Source: an uncultured Clostridia bacterium
GTDB taxonomy: Bacteria; Bacillota; Clostridia; Christensenellales; CAG-917
Direction of reading: 5' to 3'
NCBI GenBank assembly: GCA_934277615.1
Contig: CAKQUV010000002.1
Span: 62,001 to 126,000 of the forward strand
Length of the DNA stretch: 64,000 nt
The notes under the pieces were generated by a model, which was given only the letters and a program-made list of their open reading frames with translations, made no database searches and had not been told where the DNA came from. Position numbers and translations under genes: made by a program. The first letter of the stretch is position 1; each line of letters starts with the position of its first letter. Shown here piece after piece: positions 16,721 through 24,886 of this stretch.

Positions 16721-16819
16721 AATGGCAACGGATACAAAATATCCTTAATGCGTAAAATAATTCGTATCTCATCTCGGTGCGGTGCGAAATAAAAATTTTT
16801 TATAAGGAGTTTGATATTT

Positions 16820-18427
16820 ATGAAAAATATCGATTTGACGAAATACGGTATCACAGGCACTACCGAAGTCGTTTACAATCCCTCTTACGAAATGCTCTTT
16901 GAAGAGGAAACCAAGCCCGAACTTCAAGGCTATGAAAAAGGTCAAGTGAGCGAGCTCGGCGCAGTCAACGTTATGACGGGCGTTTATACCGGTCGTTCGC
17001 CCAAGGACAAATTTATCGTCGTTGACGACAACTCCAAGGACACTATTTGGTGGACTTCCGACGAGTATAAGAACGACAATCACCCCGCAACCCAAGAGGC
17101 GTGGAAAGCCGTCAAGGACATCGCAATCAAAGAGTTGTCAAACAAGAGATTGTTTGTGGTTGACGCATTCTGCGGCGCAAACAAGGACACGCGTATGGCT
17201 ATCCGCTTTATCGTGGAAGTTGCATGGCAAGCGCATTTTGTCAAAAACATGTTTATCAAACCCACCGCTGAAGAACTTGAAAACTTTGAACCCGACTTCG
17301 TCGTTTACAACGCGTCCAAGGCAAAAGTCGAAAACTATAAGGAACTCGGTCTCAATTCCGAAACGGCAGTCGTGTTCAACATCACGAGCCGTGAACAAGT
17401 CATCATCAACACGTGGTACGGCGGTGAAATGAAGAAGGGTATGTTCTCTATGATGAACTACTATTTGCCCCTCAAAGGCATTGCTTCGATGCACTGCTCG
17501 GCAAACACCGATTTGAACGGTCAAAACACCGCAATCTTCTTCGGACTTTCAGGCACCGGCAAGACCACGCTTTCCACAGACCCCAAACGCTTGCTTATCG
17601 GCGACGACGAGCACGGCTGGGATGACAACGGCGTATTCAACTTCGAGGGCGGCTGCTATGCAAAGGTCATCAACCTCGACAAGGACTCCGAACCCGATAT
17701 CTACAACGCAATCAAGCGCAATGCTTTGCTTGAAAACGTAACTCTTGACGAAAACGGCAAAATCGATTTCGCAGACAAGAGCGTTACGGAAAACACTCGT
17801 GTATCCTATCCGATCGACCATATCAAGAACATCGTGCGCCCGATTTCCGCAGCGCCGGATGCAAAGAGCGTCATCTTCTTGTCCGCAGACGCATTCGGAG
17901 TGTTGCCGCCCGTATCCATTCTCACCCCGGAACAAACGCAATACTACTTCTTGTCCGGTTTCACCGCAAAACTCGCAGGTACGGAGCGCGGCATAACCGA
18001 ACCGACTCCGACGTTCTCGGCTTGCTTCGGTCAAGCGTTCCTCGAATTGCATCCCACAAAGTATGCTGAGGAGCTTGTCAAGAAAATGCAAAAGAGCGGC
18101 GCGAAGGCATACCTCGTCAACACGGGCTGGAACGGCACAGGCAAACGTATCTCCATCAAAGACACGCGCGGTATCATCGACGCGATTTTGAACGGCGATA
18201 TCGACAAAGCGCCCACCAAGACCATTCCGTACTTCAACTTTGAAGTGCCGACCGAACTTAACGGCGTTGACAGCGGCATCCTCGATCCTCGCGACACGTA
18301 CGCAAACGTTGAGGAATGGAACGCAAAAGCGGTTGACCTTGCTGGTCGCTTCATTAAGAACTTTGCCAAATACGAAGGCAACGCACACGGCAAAGCCCTC
18401 GTTCCCGCAGGACCGCAACTCGACTAA
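16820..18427 (+). CDS. pckA: Phosphoenolpyruvate carboxykinase (ATP)
   Basis: 535 residues from ATG 16820, with AAGGAG at 16804-16809. The ATP-type P-loop (kinase-1a) is GLSGTGKTTLSTD, the metal-binding kinase-2 region is GDDEHGWDDNGVFNFEGGCYAK, and the PEPCK signature HCSANTDLNGQNTAIFFGLSG precedes it. YTGRSPKDKF binds oxaloacetate/PEP. It interconverts oxaloacetate + ATP with PEP + CO2 + ADP; in fermenters it often runs toward oxaloacetate to conserve ATP. It is a monocistronic gene with its own terminator. Confidence 0.98.
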   Translation: MKNIDLTKYGITGTTEVVYNPSYEMLFEEETKPELQGYEKGQVSELGAVNVMTGVYTGRSPKDKFIVVDDNSKDTIWWTSDEYKNDNHPATQEAWKAVKDIAIKELSNKRLFVVDAFCGANKDTRMAIRFIVEVAWQAHFVKNMFIKPTAEELENFEPDFVVYNASKAKVENYKELGLNSETAVVFNITSREQVIINTWYGGEMKKGMFSMMNYYLPLKGIASMHCSANTDLNGQNTAIFFGLSGTGKTTLSTDPKRLLIGDDEHGWDDNGVFNFEGGCYAKVINLDKDSEPDIYNAIKRNALLENVTLDENGKIDFADKSVTENTRVSYPIDHIKNIVRPISAAPDAKSVIFLSADAFGVLPPVSILTPEQTQYYFLSGFTAKLAGTERGITEPTPTFSACFGQAFLELHPTKYAEELVKKMQKSGAKAYLVNTGWNGTGKRISIKDTRGIIDAILNGDIDKAPTKTIPYFNFEVPTELNGVDSGILDPRDTYANVEEWNAKAVDLAGRFIKNFAKYEGNAHGKALVPAGPQLD

Positions 18428-18443
18428 TCAAACTTCATTCAAT

Positions 18444-18475
18444 AAAAAACGCTCGCTTTTTGCGGGCGTTTTTTT
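18444..18475 (+). terminator. pckA terminator
   Basis: AAAAAACGCTCGC / GCGGGCGTTTTTT stem with a T-rich loop and a run of seven T. Confidence 0.9.
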
Positions 18476-18705
18476 GATACAAACAAGCGCTATCGATCGG
18501 AGGATATATGAAAAGCGATTCTAATTGGAAAAGATGAAAAATCGGCGCAAATCTATTTGGCGTGCATTTATCTTTTCCCGAATTTTCGACATAATTTCAA
18601 TTGCAACGACTTGCAAAAATGCATAAAAACGTGTAAAAAATGCGGTTTTTGGGATGAAAATGTCGCATTTATAATACACTTTATATTCTAAAATTGAGAT
18701 TTATG

Positions 18706-18776
18706 CATACAATTGTATGGATATTGTTGATTTTGTAAACTTTCTTCTTGAAAGGCGGCGCATTCAATGATATAAT
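18706..18776 (+). promoter_or_regulatory. Promoter of the leaderless marR gene, with upstream palindrome
   Basis: TTGAAA (18748-18753), 17-bp spacer, TATAAT (18771-18776). The ATG lies 7 bases after the -10, at the expected transcription start. A 14-bp perfect palindrome, CATACAATTGTATG (18706-18719), sits 28 bp upstream of the -35 and could be an operator. The rest of the 18476-18705 gap is AT-rich with nothing else recognised. Confidence 0.75.
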
Positions 18777-18782
18777 ATCGAT

Positions 18783-19223
18783 ATGGACTTAAAAAATACT
18801 GCTTATTATTTTGCGGTTTTCCGCAAACTTTTGCGTTCTTACACGGACTATCAGATGAGGGAACTCAAAGACTACGACCTTACGCCCAACGAAATCGTGG
18901 TGCTTTCCAGCATAGGCACGGTGGGTATGGCAAGCGATATCGCAGCTTCCGCGTGCGTGTCAAAGGCTCTCGTTTCGCGTAGCGTAAAACAACTAAAAGA
19001 CAAAGGTCTTATCAAAATCAACATTTCTCCCGTCGACAAAAGGGAACAAATGCTAGAACTCACGTCGGAAGGGGAAAACGTCGCCGAGCTTATTTCGGAG
19101 GCGAACGACAAGTTTTATAGGGTGGCTTTCAGAAGATTTGAGGACAATGAAAGGCGAGTGCTGCAAGCGCTACTTCAATTGATGCTTCAAAATCTCGAAA
19201 GCGGGGATAACAATGATTTATGA
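18783..19223 (+). CDS. MarR family regulator on an apparently leaderless mRNA
   Basis: 146 residues. The winged-helix core is LTPNEIVVLSSIGTVGMASDIAASACVSKALVSRSVKQLKDKGLI with the wing around NISPVDKREQMLELT; terminal helices form the dimer. The start ATG coincides with the predicted transcription start, and there is no room for a ribosome-binding site. No in-frame downstream start preserves the N-terminal dimer helix. The 3' end overlaps the M28-like gene by 11 bp, so the pair is cotranscribed and the membrane protein is a likely regulated target. Confidence 0.88.
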   Translation: MDLKNTAYYFAVFRKLLRSYTDYQMRELKDYDLTPNEIVVLSSIGTVGMASDIAASACVSKALVSRSVKQLKDKGLIKINISPVDKREQMLELTSEGENVAELISEANDKFYRVAFRRFEDNERRVLQALLQLMLQNLESGDNNDL

Positions 19224-20418
19224 TGCATTAAAAGAAAAAAGGGACGAAGTCGCGGCAAAAGCGCGCGACAACATTGCCGATATTTGCGAGCGTTTCGGCG
19301 CAAGAGATGCGGGCAGTGAGGGAGAAAAACAGACAGCCGAATATTTTGAGGGGCGTCTAAAAGCGGTGTGCGACGACGTGAAAACGGAGAAGTTTTCCGT
19401 TGCGCCCGACGCTTATTGCGCGTGGGCAAGCATAGTTGCGTCGCTTGCGTTGCTGTCATTCGTGGCGTATTTCTTTTCAGCACTGGTGTCTATACTGCTG
19501 GCGGTTATAGGCGTGGTGGTATACATCATTCAGTTTGTTGCAAGCAAGCACTTTTTCGATCCTCTCTACAAGGTAAAGACCTCTCAAAACGTGACCGCGG
19601 TGAAAAATCCGAGCGGTGAAATCAAAAATCGCTTGTTTTTCGTTGCTCACGTAGACGCGACGAAAGAGTGGACGCTTCTTTATAGGCTCGGTGGCGGTGC
19701 GATGGATTTTGCCATAATATCGTCGCTTATCGGGCTTGTATATCTTGTGGCTGCAAACATTGCCAATTGGGCGATTGTGGGCGGTCTCGGCGCAAGCATA
19801 GCAAGCGGCGCGATGCTCATCGTAGGGCTCGTGGCAATAGCGTTTTTGCCGGGGTGGATATGCCTTTACTTCCTCATTAATCCCAAGCGCGTCATTGACG
19901 GTGCAAACGAGGATTTGAGCGGTTGCGAAGTTGCGCTTGCAGTGCTTGAAAGTATGAAAGAGCAAGGCGTAGAGGCGCAAAATACGCAAATCGGCATTAT
20001 TTTGACAGGCAGCGGCAGCGTGGGGCAAAGAGGAGCGGAAGCGTGGTGCGAAAAGCACAAAAACGATTATAACGATGTGCCGACCATGTTCGTTTGTCTC
20101 GATACATTGAGGGAAACGGAGGCTTTGAGAGTAAATACCAAAGAACTCAACGGGTTTGTTAAAAACGACGAAAAAGTTGTGAGTATGATATCCAAATCCG
20201 CAAAATCGCTCGCAAAAGGAGCGCTTACGCTCGGTGCGACGGACAGTGCGGAGTTCTCTCGTCAGGGCTTTAAGAGCGCAAGTATCACGGGATACAGTCA
20301 AAGATGTCCGCAATATTTGCACACGAGATACGACTCTCGCGACAATGTCAACGATAAGTGTATTGCCAAAGCATACGAGGCATGCGTGCGTATCGTGGAC
20401 GCGGTGGATAATAAATGA
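19213..20418 (+). CDS. Membrane protein with M28-type peptidase fold, catalytic residues altered
   Basis: 401 residues. Membrane segments lie at ~70-110 and ~165-222, splitting an M28 aminopeptidase-like domain. His146 and Asp148 (AHVDAT) are in place. The metal-bridging GANDNxSG motif reads GANEDLSG (res 230-237), and the catalytic Glu-Glu of the TGSEEVG motif is replaced by Gly-Ser (TGSGSVG, res 265-271). GATDSAEFSRQG and YLHTRYDSRDN supply later Asp/His positions. The loss of the general-base glutamate suggests a pseudo-enzyme or altered chemistry. GGGGA precedes the ATG, which lies within marR. Confidence 0.75.
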   Translation: MIYDALKEKRDEVAAKARDNIADICERFGARDAGSEGEKQTAEYFEGRLKAVCDDVKTEKFSVAPDAYCAWASIVASLALLSFVAYFFSALVSILLAVIGVVVYIIQFVASKHFFDPLYKVKTSQNVTAVKNPSGEIKNRLFFVAHVDATKEWTLLYRLGGGAMDFAIISSLIGLVYLVAANIANWAIVGGLGASIASGAMLIVGLVAIAFLPGWICLYFLINPKRVIDGANEDLSGCEVALAVLESMKEQGVEAQNTQIGIILTGSGSVGQRGAEAWCEKHKNDYNDVPTMFVCLDTLRETEALRVNTKELNGFVKNDEKVVSMISKSAKSLAKGALTLGATDSAEFSRQGFKSASITGYSQRCPQYLHTRYDSRDNVNDKCIAKAYEACVRIVDAVDNK

Positions 20419-20420
20419 AG

Positions 20421-20448
20421 GAAAAGCGCATTGCAAAATGCGTTTTTT
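20421..20448 (+). terminator. Terminator after the M28-like gene
   Basis: CGCATT/AATGCG stem (20427-20432/20437-20442), loop GCAA, then a run of six T, with A-run on the left. Confidence 0.75.
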
Positions 20449-20476
20449 CATATAAAATAAGAACATAGGGGTAATT

Positions 20477-21784
20477 ATGAAAATTGTATTTATCGGTGCC
20501 GGCATGGCGTCTTTGGTGGCAAGCGAGAGGCTTGCAAGAGCAGGTTACGACACAAGCGTTTATGAAAAAGACACCTACGACACTGTTTCGTACGACTGGC
20601 ACGACGACGTCAACCGCGACGCATTCGACATGTACGGACTTCCGTTGCCCAAAGAAGGCACGTATTTTCCCAAGCGCAACTGGACGTTCGTTCCGCCTGC
20701 GGAGCGCATAGAGGTCAATCTTCATTTACCGCTCGAACAACTGGATTGGTCAACCGAGCGCCGCAAACTTGCGCAACAATACATAGACCGTGCAAAAGAC
20801 GCAGTTGATTTCCACCTAGGACAAAAGGTCGATTCGCTCATCATAGAGGACGGCAAGGTCAAAGGTATAGTCGCAAATGGTGAAAAAGTGTATGCGGACC
20901 TCGTGGTTGACAACTCCGGCGCAATGTCGCCTTTCCGTGCGTCCTTGCCGAAGAGTGCCGGCATAACCGCTATGCCGCAAAAGAACGAAATATTTGTTGC
21001 ATACCGCTCGTTCAACAAAAAGGTCGAGGGTGTAAAAGACCCCAAAAACACCAACAGAGCCTACCTCAAACACCTCGGTGAAGAGGGCATAAGTTGGAGT
21101 ATATTGGACCCTGCCGGCACGGTGAATATCCTCATCGGCAGAGCGGGAGAACTCTCGAAAGACACGTTTAACCGTGCGTATAAGGCACTTAAAGCCTCAA
21201 ACCCGATAATTAGCGACGAAGTGGTGCGCGGCGGTATCAATTGCATTATACCTATCAGATATCCGCTCACTCGTATGATGACGGACGGATACGTTGCAAT
21301 AGGCGACGCGGCGTTTATGACAATTCCTATGATTGGCAGCGGCATTGAAAATTCAATGAAAGCTGCGTGCATGCTTGCAGATACCATTATCAAATCGGGC
21401 TCCGTCAAGAAGGAAGATTTGTGGCAATACGAGGTGAAGTATTACAAAATGCGCGGCGGCGATCACGTGGGCGTTGACGTACTAAAGCGTTGGTTGCTCG
21501 GCGCAAAACCGCAAGACCTCGACTGGCTCTTTGAAAAGGGCGTCGTCGATGACAGCAATATGGCGGCAGGCGCAACGGGCAAACTTATCGTGCTTTCACC
21601 AAAGGACCTCGTCGTAAAAGTTGCAAGAGGTTGGACGAGACTTCCGTTGCTCCTTGCGATGAACGATATGCTTATGCGCTCCAAAAAAGCTGCAAAAATC
21701 GCAAAGAAAATCCCCGAAACATACGACGAAGCCAAGATTGCAAAGTGGGAAAGCAAGATAGAAAAACTGGTATATCACAAATAA
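20477..21784 (+). CDS. FAD-dependent oxidoreductase, geranylgeranyl reductase-like
   Basis: 435 residues. The N-terminal FAD-binding Rossmann segment is VFIGAGMASLVASERLARAG followed by an acidic ribose end (VYEKD). The second FAD signature is GYVAIGDAAFMTIPMIGSGIE. Overall order and length fit the geranylgeranyl reductase / digeranylgeranylglycerophospholipid reductase-like flavoproteins of group PHBH. The third glycine of GxGxxG is serine. The substrate is unknown; members in Clostridia are unassigned. It is flanked by terminators on both sides, so monocistronic. Confidence 0.82.
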   Translation: MKIVFIGAGMASLVASERLARAGYDTSVYEKDTYDTVSYDWHDDVNRDAFDMYGLPLPKEGTYFPKRNWTFVPPAERIEVNLHLPLEQLDWSTERRKLAQQYIDRAKDAVDFHLGQKVDSLIIEDGKVKGIVANGEKVYADLVVDNSGAMSPFRASLPKSAGITAMPQKNEIFVAYRSFNKKVEGVKDPKNTNRAYLKHLGEEGISWSILDPAGTVNILIGRAGELSKDTFNRAYKALKASNPIISDEVVRGGINCIIPIRYPLTRMMTDGYVAIGDAAFMTIPMIGSGIENSMKAACMLADTIIKSGSVKKEDLWQYEVKYYKMRGGDHVGVDVLKRWLLGAKPQDLDWLFEKGVVDDSNMAAGATGKLIVLSPKDLVVKVARGWTRLPLLLAMNDMLMRSKKAAKIAKKIPETYDEAKIAKWESKIEKLVYHK

Positions 21785-21786
21785 GT

Positions 21787-21816
21787 AAAAAACTGCGCTA
21801 CGGCGCAGTTTTTTAC
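21787..21816 (+). terminator. Terminator after the flavoprotein gene
   Basis: AAAAAACTGCGC / GCGCAGTTTTTT stem with a TACG loop. Confidence 0.9.
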
Positions 21817-21834
21817 TTTTACATGGTATTTGCT

Positions 21835-22135
21835 CATTCAAGGTGTTCTTATACACGGTATCTGTCCATTCGAAGACGGAATTTCGAGCCGCAAGGCGGC
21901 GAGCCTTTGAGCGCCGAACTTGACGATTAGTACGAGAATGCGTGGCGTTTTGTTGCGTAGCTGCTACGCAGGCGAAGTGGCATAATGAGAGGACGATACT
22001 CTTCTATGTGAGCGCCGATTTCCCCTCTTGCGAACGATATTTGTATAAGTAGAGAAATGACGCATATTTGAGCAATAGGGGAAAGCCCGAAGGGAAGGGG
22101 TGATGCTTGCATTTTAAAGTGTTATGACGCACTTA
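21835..22135 (-). repeat. Long mosaic intergenic repeat, degenerate copy R2
   Basis: Between convergent genes, in the reverse orientation relative to R1. Shared blocks include GCGCCGAACTTGACGA (21917-21932), GTTGCGTAGC, GCGAAGTGGCATAATGAGAG (21974-21993) and a GACGCACTTAATTAG end. It is shorter and more diverged than R1, R3 and R4. No coding potential was recognised. Confidence 0.7.
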
Positions 22136-22154
22136 ATTAGAATATAAAATTATT

Positions 22155-22197
22155 TTAAAAAAGAGCCTTTGACGTTTGTCATAAGGCTCTTATTTTT
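22155..22197 (-). terminator. Terminator of the sulfatase gene (probably bidirectional)
   Basis: AAGAGCCTT / AAGGCTCTT stem with inner TGAC/GTCA, flanked by A-run and T-run. Confidence 0.8.
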
Positions 22198-22214
22198 GTG
22201 ACATTAAATCGGGT

Positions 22215-24386
22215 TTACAGAATGCCGCGACGGTTGGTTTTCATCTCTTGGCGGAAGGCTTTGAGTTCGGCGTTCAGCTTTTCGGCAACCCACGGCAAAT
22301 CTTTGGATACGGAATATCCTTCCGCGGGGTCGGTGTCGAGGTTGAAGAGGTAGTTTTTGTAAACTTGGTCGATAAACGCCGAGTTCTCGGTGCGCACGCT
22401 GTCAAAGTACTTGAAGTCGTACACTATGCCGTCCACTTCAACCGCCATTTGCACTGCTTGGCATTTGCCTTTTTTGAGGTAGAACAGTTTGTCGTGCACG
22501 CGCGTGGAAGTGGGGACGCTCGCTTGCCACAAGTCGTACAAATCCGCGCCGTCGATGATTCTGTCCGAGGGGAGATATACGCTTCCATCGGTGTTGGTGA
22601 TACCGCAGTAGCGCAAGATTGTGTTGAACAAGTCAAAGTTCATACTGCTTGCGTCGATATGCTTTGTCATTCCCGTCGTAGCGCTTGACTTGACCTTGCT
22701 TGCGACGTTGTCGCGCGACGTTGCAACGTCGTTATTCGTCCACGGATAGTAATTGTAGTTTACGCTATCGATTGCCGTGCCTTTGCCGAGGTTGCCGTTG
22801 GGGTAACTTGCAAGGATAGGCACTTTCATACCGCCTTCGAAGGTGGTGTTTTTTCTTCCTCTCATATCACCCGTGACACCTTCTCTGCCGGGTCCGTTGT
22901 CGGACGTGAATATGATGAGCGTATTGTCGTAGAGGTTGTCCGCATCGCCCACGGCACATTCCTCACCGCCTTTTTTGTGTGTTTTGAGGTAGTTGAGGAT
23001 ATCGCCGAGGTATTTGTCAAATTCCTCTATGCAATCGATATAGGTGTCGTCGTTGGTGTCACCCTTGCCGTTGCCGTTGTTGTCCGAATAGATTGGGAAG
23101 TGTGGCCACGGAGTGGTGTAGTATGCAAGGAATTTTTCGTCGTTCTCAACGGAGGAACTGATGAAGTTTATCATTTGCGCCGTGAGCAAGCGAGTGCTTT
23201 CCGATTGGTCGAGGTTTTCCTTGTGCGTGCGAACTTCTTGGGAGTGGAAGTTGCCGTTTTCGTCCACGTAGTCTTCAACCCAGTTGTACGGAGTCATATC
23301 GTTGACGTAATAACTGCCGTAGAAGTAGTCAAAGCCTTGATTGGTGGGCAGATATTGACCGTAATCGCCGAGATTCCACTTGCCTATGCAACCCGTGTTG
23401 TAACCCGCGCGTTGCAACACTTCCGCAAAGGTGATTTCGTCGCCCAAAATTCCGTCAACGTTGTTGAGGAATTGATAGGGATTGAGGAAGTGCGTGGGAG
23501 ACCACGGATTGGATTGAATATCGCTGGGGAACACAACGTTGTCGAGATATCCTCTCGAGGAGTATCTGCCCGTGAGAATGGAGAATCTTGACGGAGAGCA
23601 GACGGGGGATGCGGAATAGAAGTTGTCCATCATAATTCCGCCGTCCGCGATAGAGTCGATATTCGGAGTGTTAATTGTGGCGTTTTCGCTGCCGAGATAA
23701 CTGTATGCCGAGATATCGCTGTACGCCATATCGTCCATAAGGATAAACAATACGTTGGGTGAATCGTCGTTGGTTCTGTATCTGTCCGCAACGCTCTTTA
23801 GGTAGTCGTCATGACCTTCTTGCAAACTCTTGACAGTCGGACGGCAACGCAAATTCATAAAGAATACGTACACGATAGCCGTGCCAACCATAAGGAACGC
23901 GCACACCGCACAAGTAATGCGCAACGCTTTTTGTTTGTTTATAAAGCGGTTGGCAACGTATACGAGCGTGGCAAGAAGCACGGGGAAGAGCACCAATACG
24001 AGGTTGTACCAAAGGTTCTTTCCAAAACTTTCCGCACCCCAAATGAGGAAAAATACGAAAAGACCGCATATGCACACCATATAGGCAATCCACATATAGA
24101 GCCCGACGTTCTTTTTCGTAAGCACTCTTGCAAAAATCAGTACGCCTGCCACGATTGCGAGTATGTTGGCAACGAGGGGCAAGAAGTTGTAGCCCGTGCA
24201 CCACATAACAAGCATAAACAGAGAGCAGATTGCAAGATACACAACGTCAAAAATGCGCACTTTCTTGTCGATATGCGGAGTTTTCGGCTCTTGCGATTCC
24301 TCTGCTTGTGTTTCTTCGGTTACAGAGTTTTCGTTTTCGACGGTTTCGTCGATGTTGATGTTGTTTTGTTCGTCCATATTTTCCAC
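22215..24386 (-). CDS. Membrane-anchored sulfatase with Cys-type formylglycine motif
   Basis: 723 residues. An acidic cytoplasmic N-terminus (res 1-40) and five membrane helices (~46-178) precede an extracellular alkaline-phosphatase-fold sulfatase domain. Metal ligands begin at LMDDM (Asp218/219). The formylglycine site is C263-S-P-S-R (PVCSPSRFSILTGRY), the signature type-I sulfatase motif. GKWNLGDYG and TSDNGPGREG supply further active-site Lys and Asp/Asn. The five-helix plus sulfatase layout is that of lipoteichoic acid synthases, which lack this Cys motif. The cysteine needs a formylglycine-generating enzyme; an anaerobic one is encoded at 60727-61848. The substrate (host or microbial sulfated glycan or lipid) is unknown. 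Confidence 0.88.
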   Translation of the reverse strand: MENMDEQNNINIDETVENENSVTEETQAEESQEPKTPHIDKKVRIFDVVYLAICSLFMLVMWCTGYNFLPLVANILAIVAGVLIFARVLTKKNVGLYMWIAYMVCICGLFVFFLIWGAESFGKNLWYNLVLVLFPVLLATLVYVANRFINKQKALRITCAVCAFLMVGTAIVYVFFMNLRCRPTVKSLQEGHDDYLKSVADRYRTNDDSPNVLFILMDDMAYSDISAYSYLGSENATINTPNIDSIADGGIMMDNFYSASPVCSPSRFSILTGRYSSRGYLDNVVFPSDIQSNPWSPTHFLNPYQFLNNVDGILGDEITFAEVLQRAGYNTGCIGKWNLGDYGQYLPTNQGFDYFYGSYYVNDMTPYNWVEDYVDENGNFHSQEVRTHKENLDQSESTRLLTAQMINFISSSVENDEKFLAYYTTPWPHFPIYSDNNGNGKGDTNDDTYIDCIEEFDKYLGDILNYLKTHKKGGEECAVGDADNLYDNTLIIFTSDNGPGREGVTGDMRGRKNTTFEGGMKVPILASYPNGNLGKGTAIDSVNYNYYPWTNNDVATSRDNVASKVKSSATTGMTKHIDASSMNFDLFNTILRYCGITNTDGSVYLPSDRIIDGADLYDLWQASVPTSTRVHDKLFYLKKGKCQAVQMAVEVDGIVYDFKYFDSVRTENSAFIDQVYKNYLFNLDTDPAEGYSVSKDLPWVAEKLNAELKAFRQEMKTNRRGIL

Positions 24387-24439
24387 CTAAGTGTTTATTA
24401 TCAAATGTTGATTGCGCAACATAAATACGTTTTCGTCGT

Positions 24440-24855
24440 ACTCATTAAATGCAACTTTCCCCCTTCCTCACGGTGTTTCCCCTATTCCGTTCCCCCTCCG
24501 CACTTCGTTTGAGGGAACCCACGGAACCGCTCCGCGGGGGGACACACTCGGCACGCGCATAATAGGGACATTTCTCTCATTATGCCACTGCGCTTTGTGC
24601 GCCGGCTTCGCAACAACACGGCGCAGCCGCTTGTACTTATCGTCAAGCTTGGCGCTCGATGCGGTCGGCGCCTTGCGCCTCCAACTTCGAATAAGCATAT
24701 ACCGTTAATAAGTACGCTACGAATGAGTGTGCGTTATTATTAGTCCGCTCTACAAGCTCGCGGACGGCGGTTTTGTTCCGTCTTCGAATTGCACATTGCG
24801 TGTATAAGTGCGCTCTGAATAAGTTCTCGTTGGATAAGGCTACGCCTTCTAAAAT
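24440..24855 (+). repeat. Long mosaic intergenic repeat, copy R3
   Basis: Fills the 500-bp gap upstream of the sulfatase and downstream of trkH. Positions 24484-24526 are a 43-bp exact match to the reverse complement of R4 (~42848-42895). ATAGGGACATTTCTCT, the CTTGTACT...CGTCAAG...GGCGCTCGAT-CGGTCGGCGCC block and AATTGCGTGTATAAGT are shared with R1. The 85-bp module common to R1 and R4 is absent here, so copies differ by block gain or loss. The TTAATTAATAATTATTAATTA tract (24857-24882) lies at its right edge. Confidence 0.85.
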
Positions 24856-24886
24856 TATTAATTAATAATTATTAATTATTAATTTT

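Noticed and set aside
16152..16819. Gene or tRNA in the long lysC-pckA gap
   Set aside because: No frame with start and ribosome-binding site, no cloverleaf or T-loop sequence; the content matches the dispersed repeat family.
18508..18537. Nine-codon frame MKSDSNWKR with a good GGAGG ribosome-binding site
   Set aside because: It lies just past the pckA terminator with no recognised promoter and no downstream gene it could attenuate; probably a chance or relic start.
22248..22688. Long open frames antisense to the sulfatase, GH27, P-type ATPase and pckA genes
   Set aside because: Composition mirrors the codon pattern of the genes on the opposite strand; no ribosome-binding sites and no recognisable domains.
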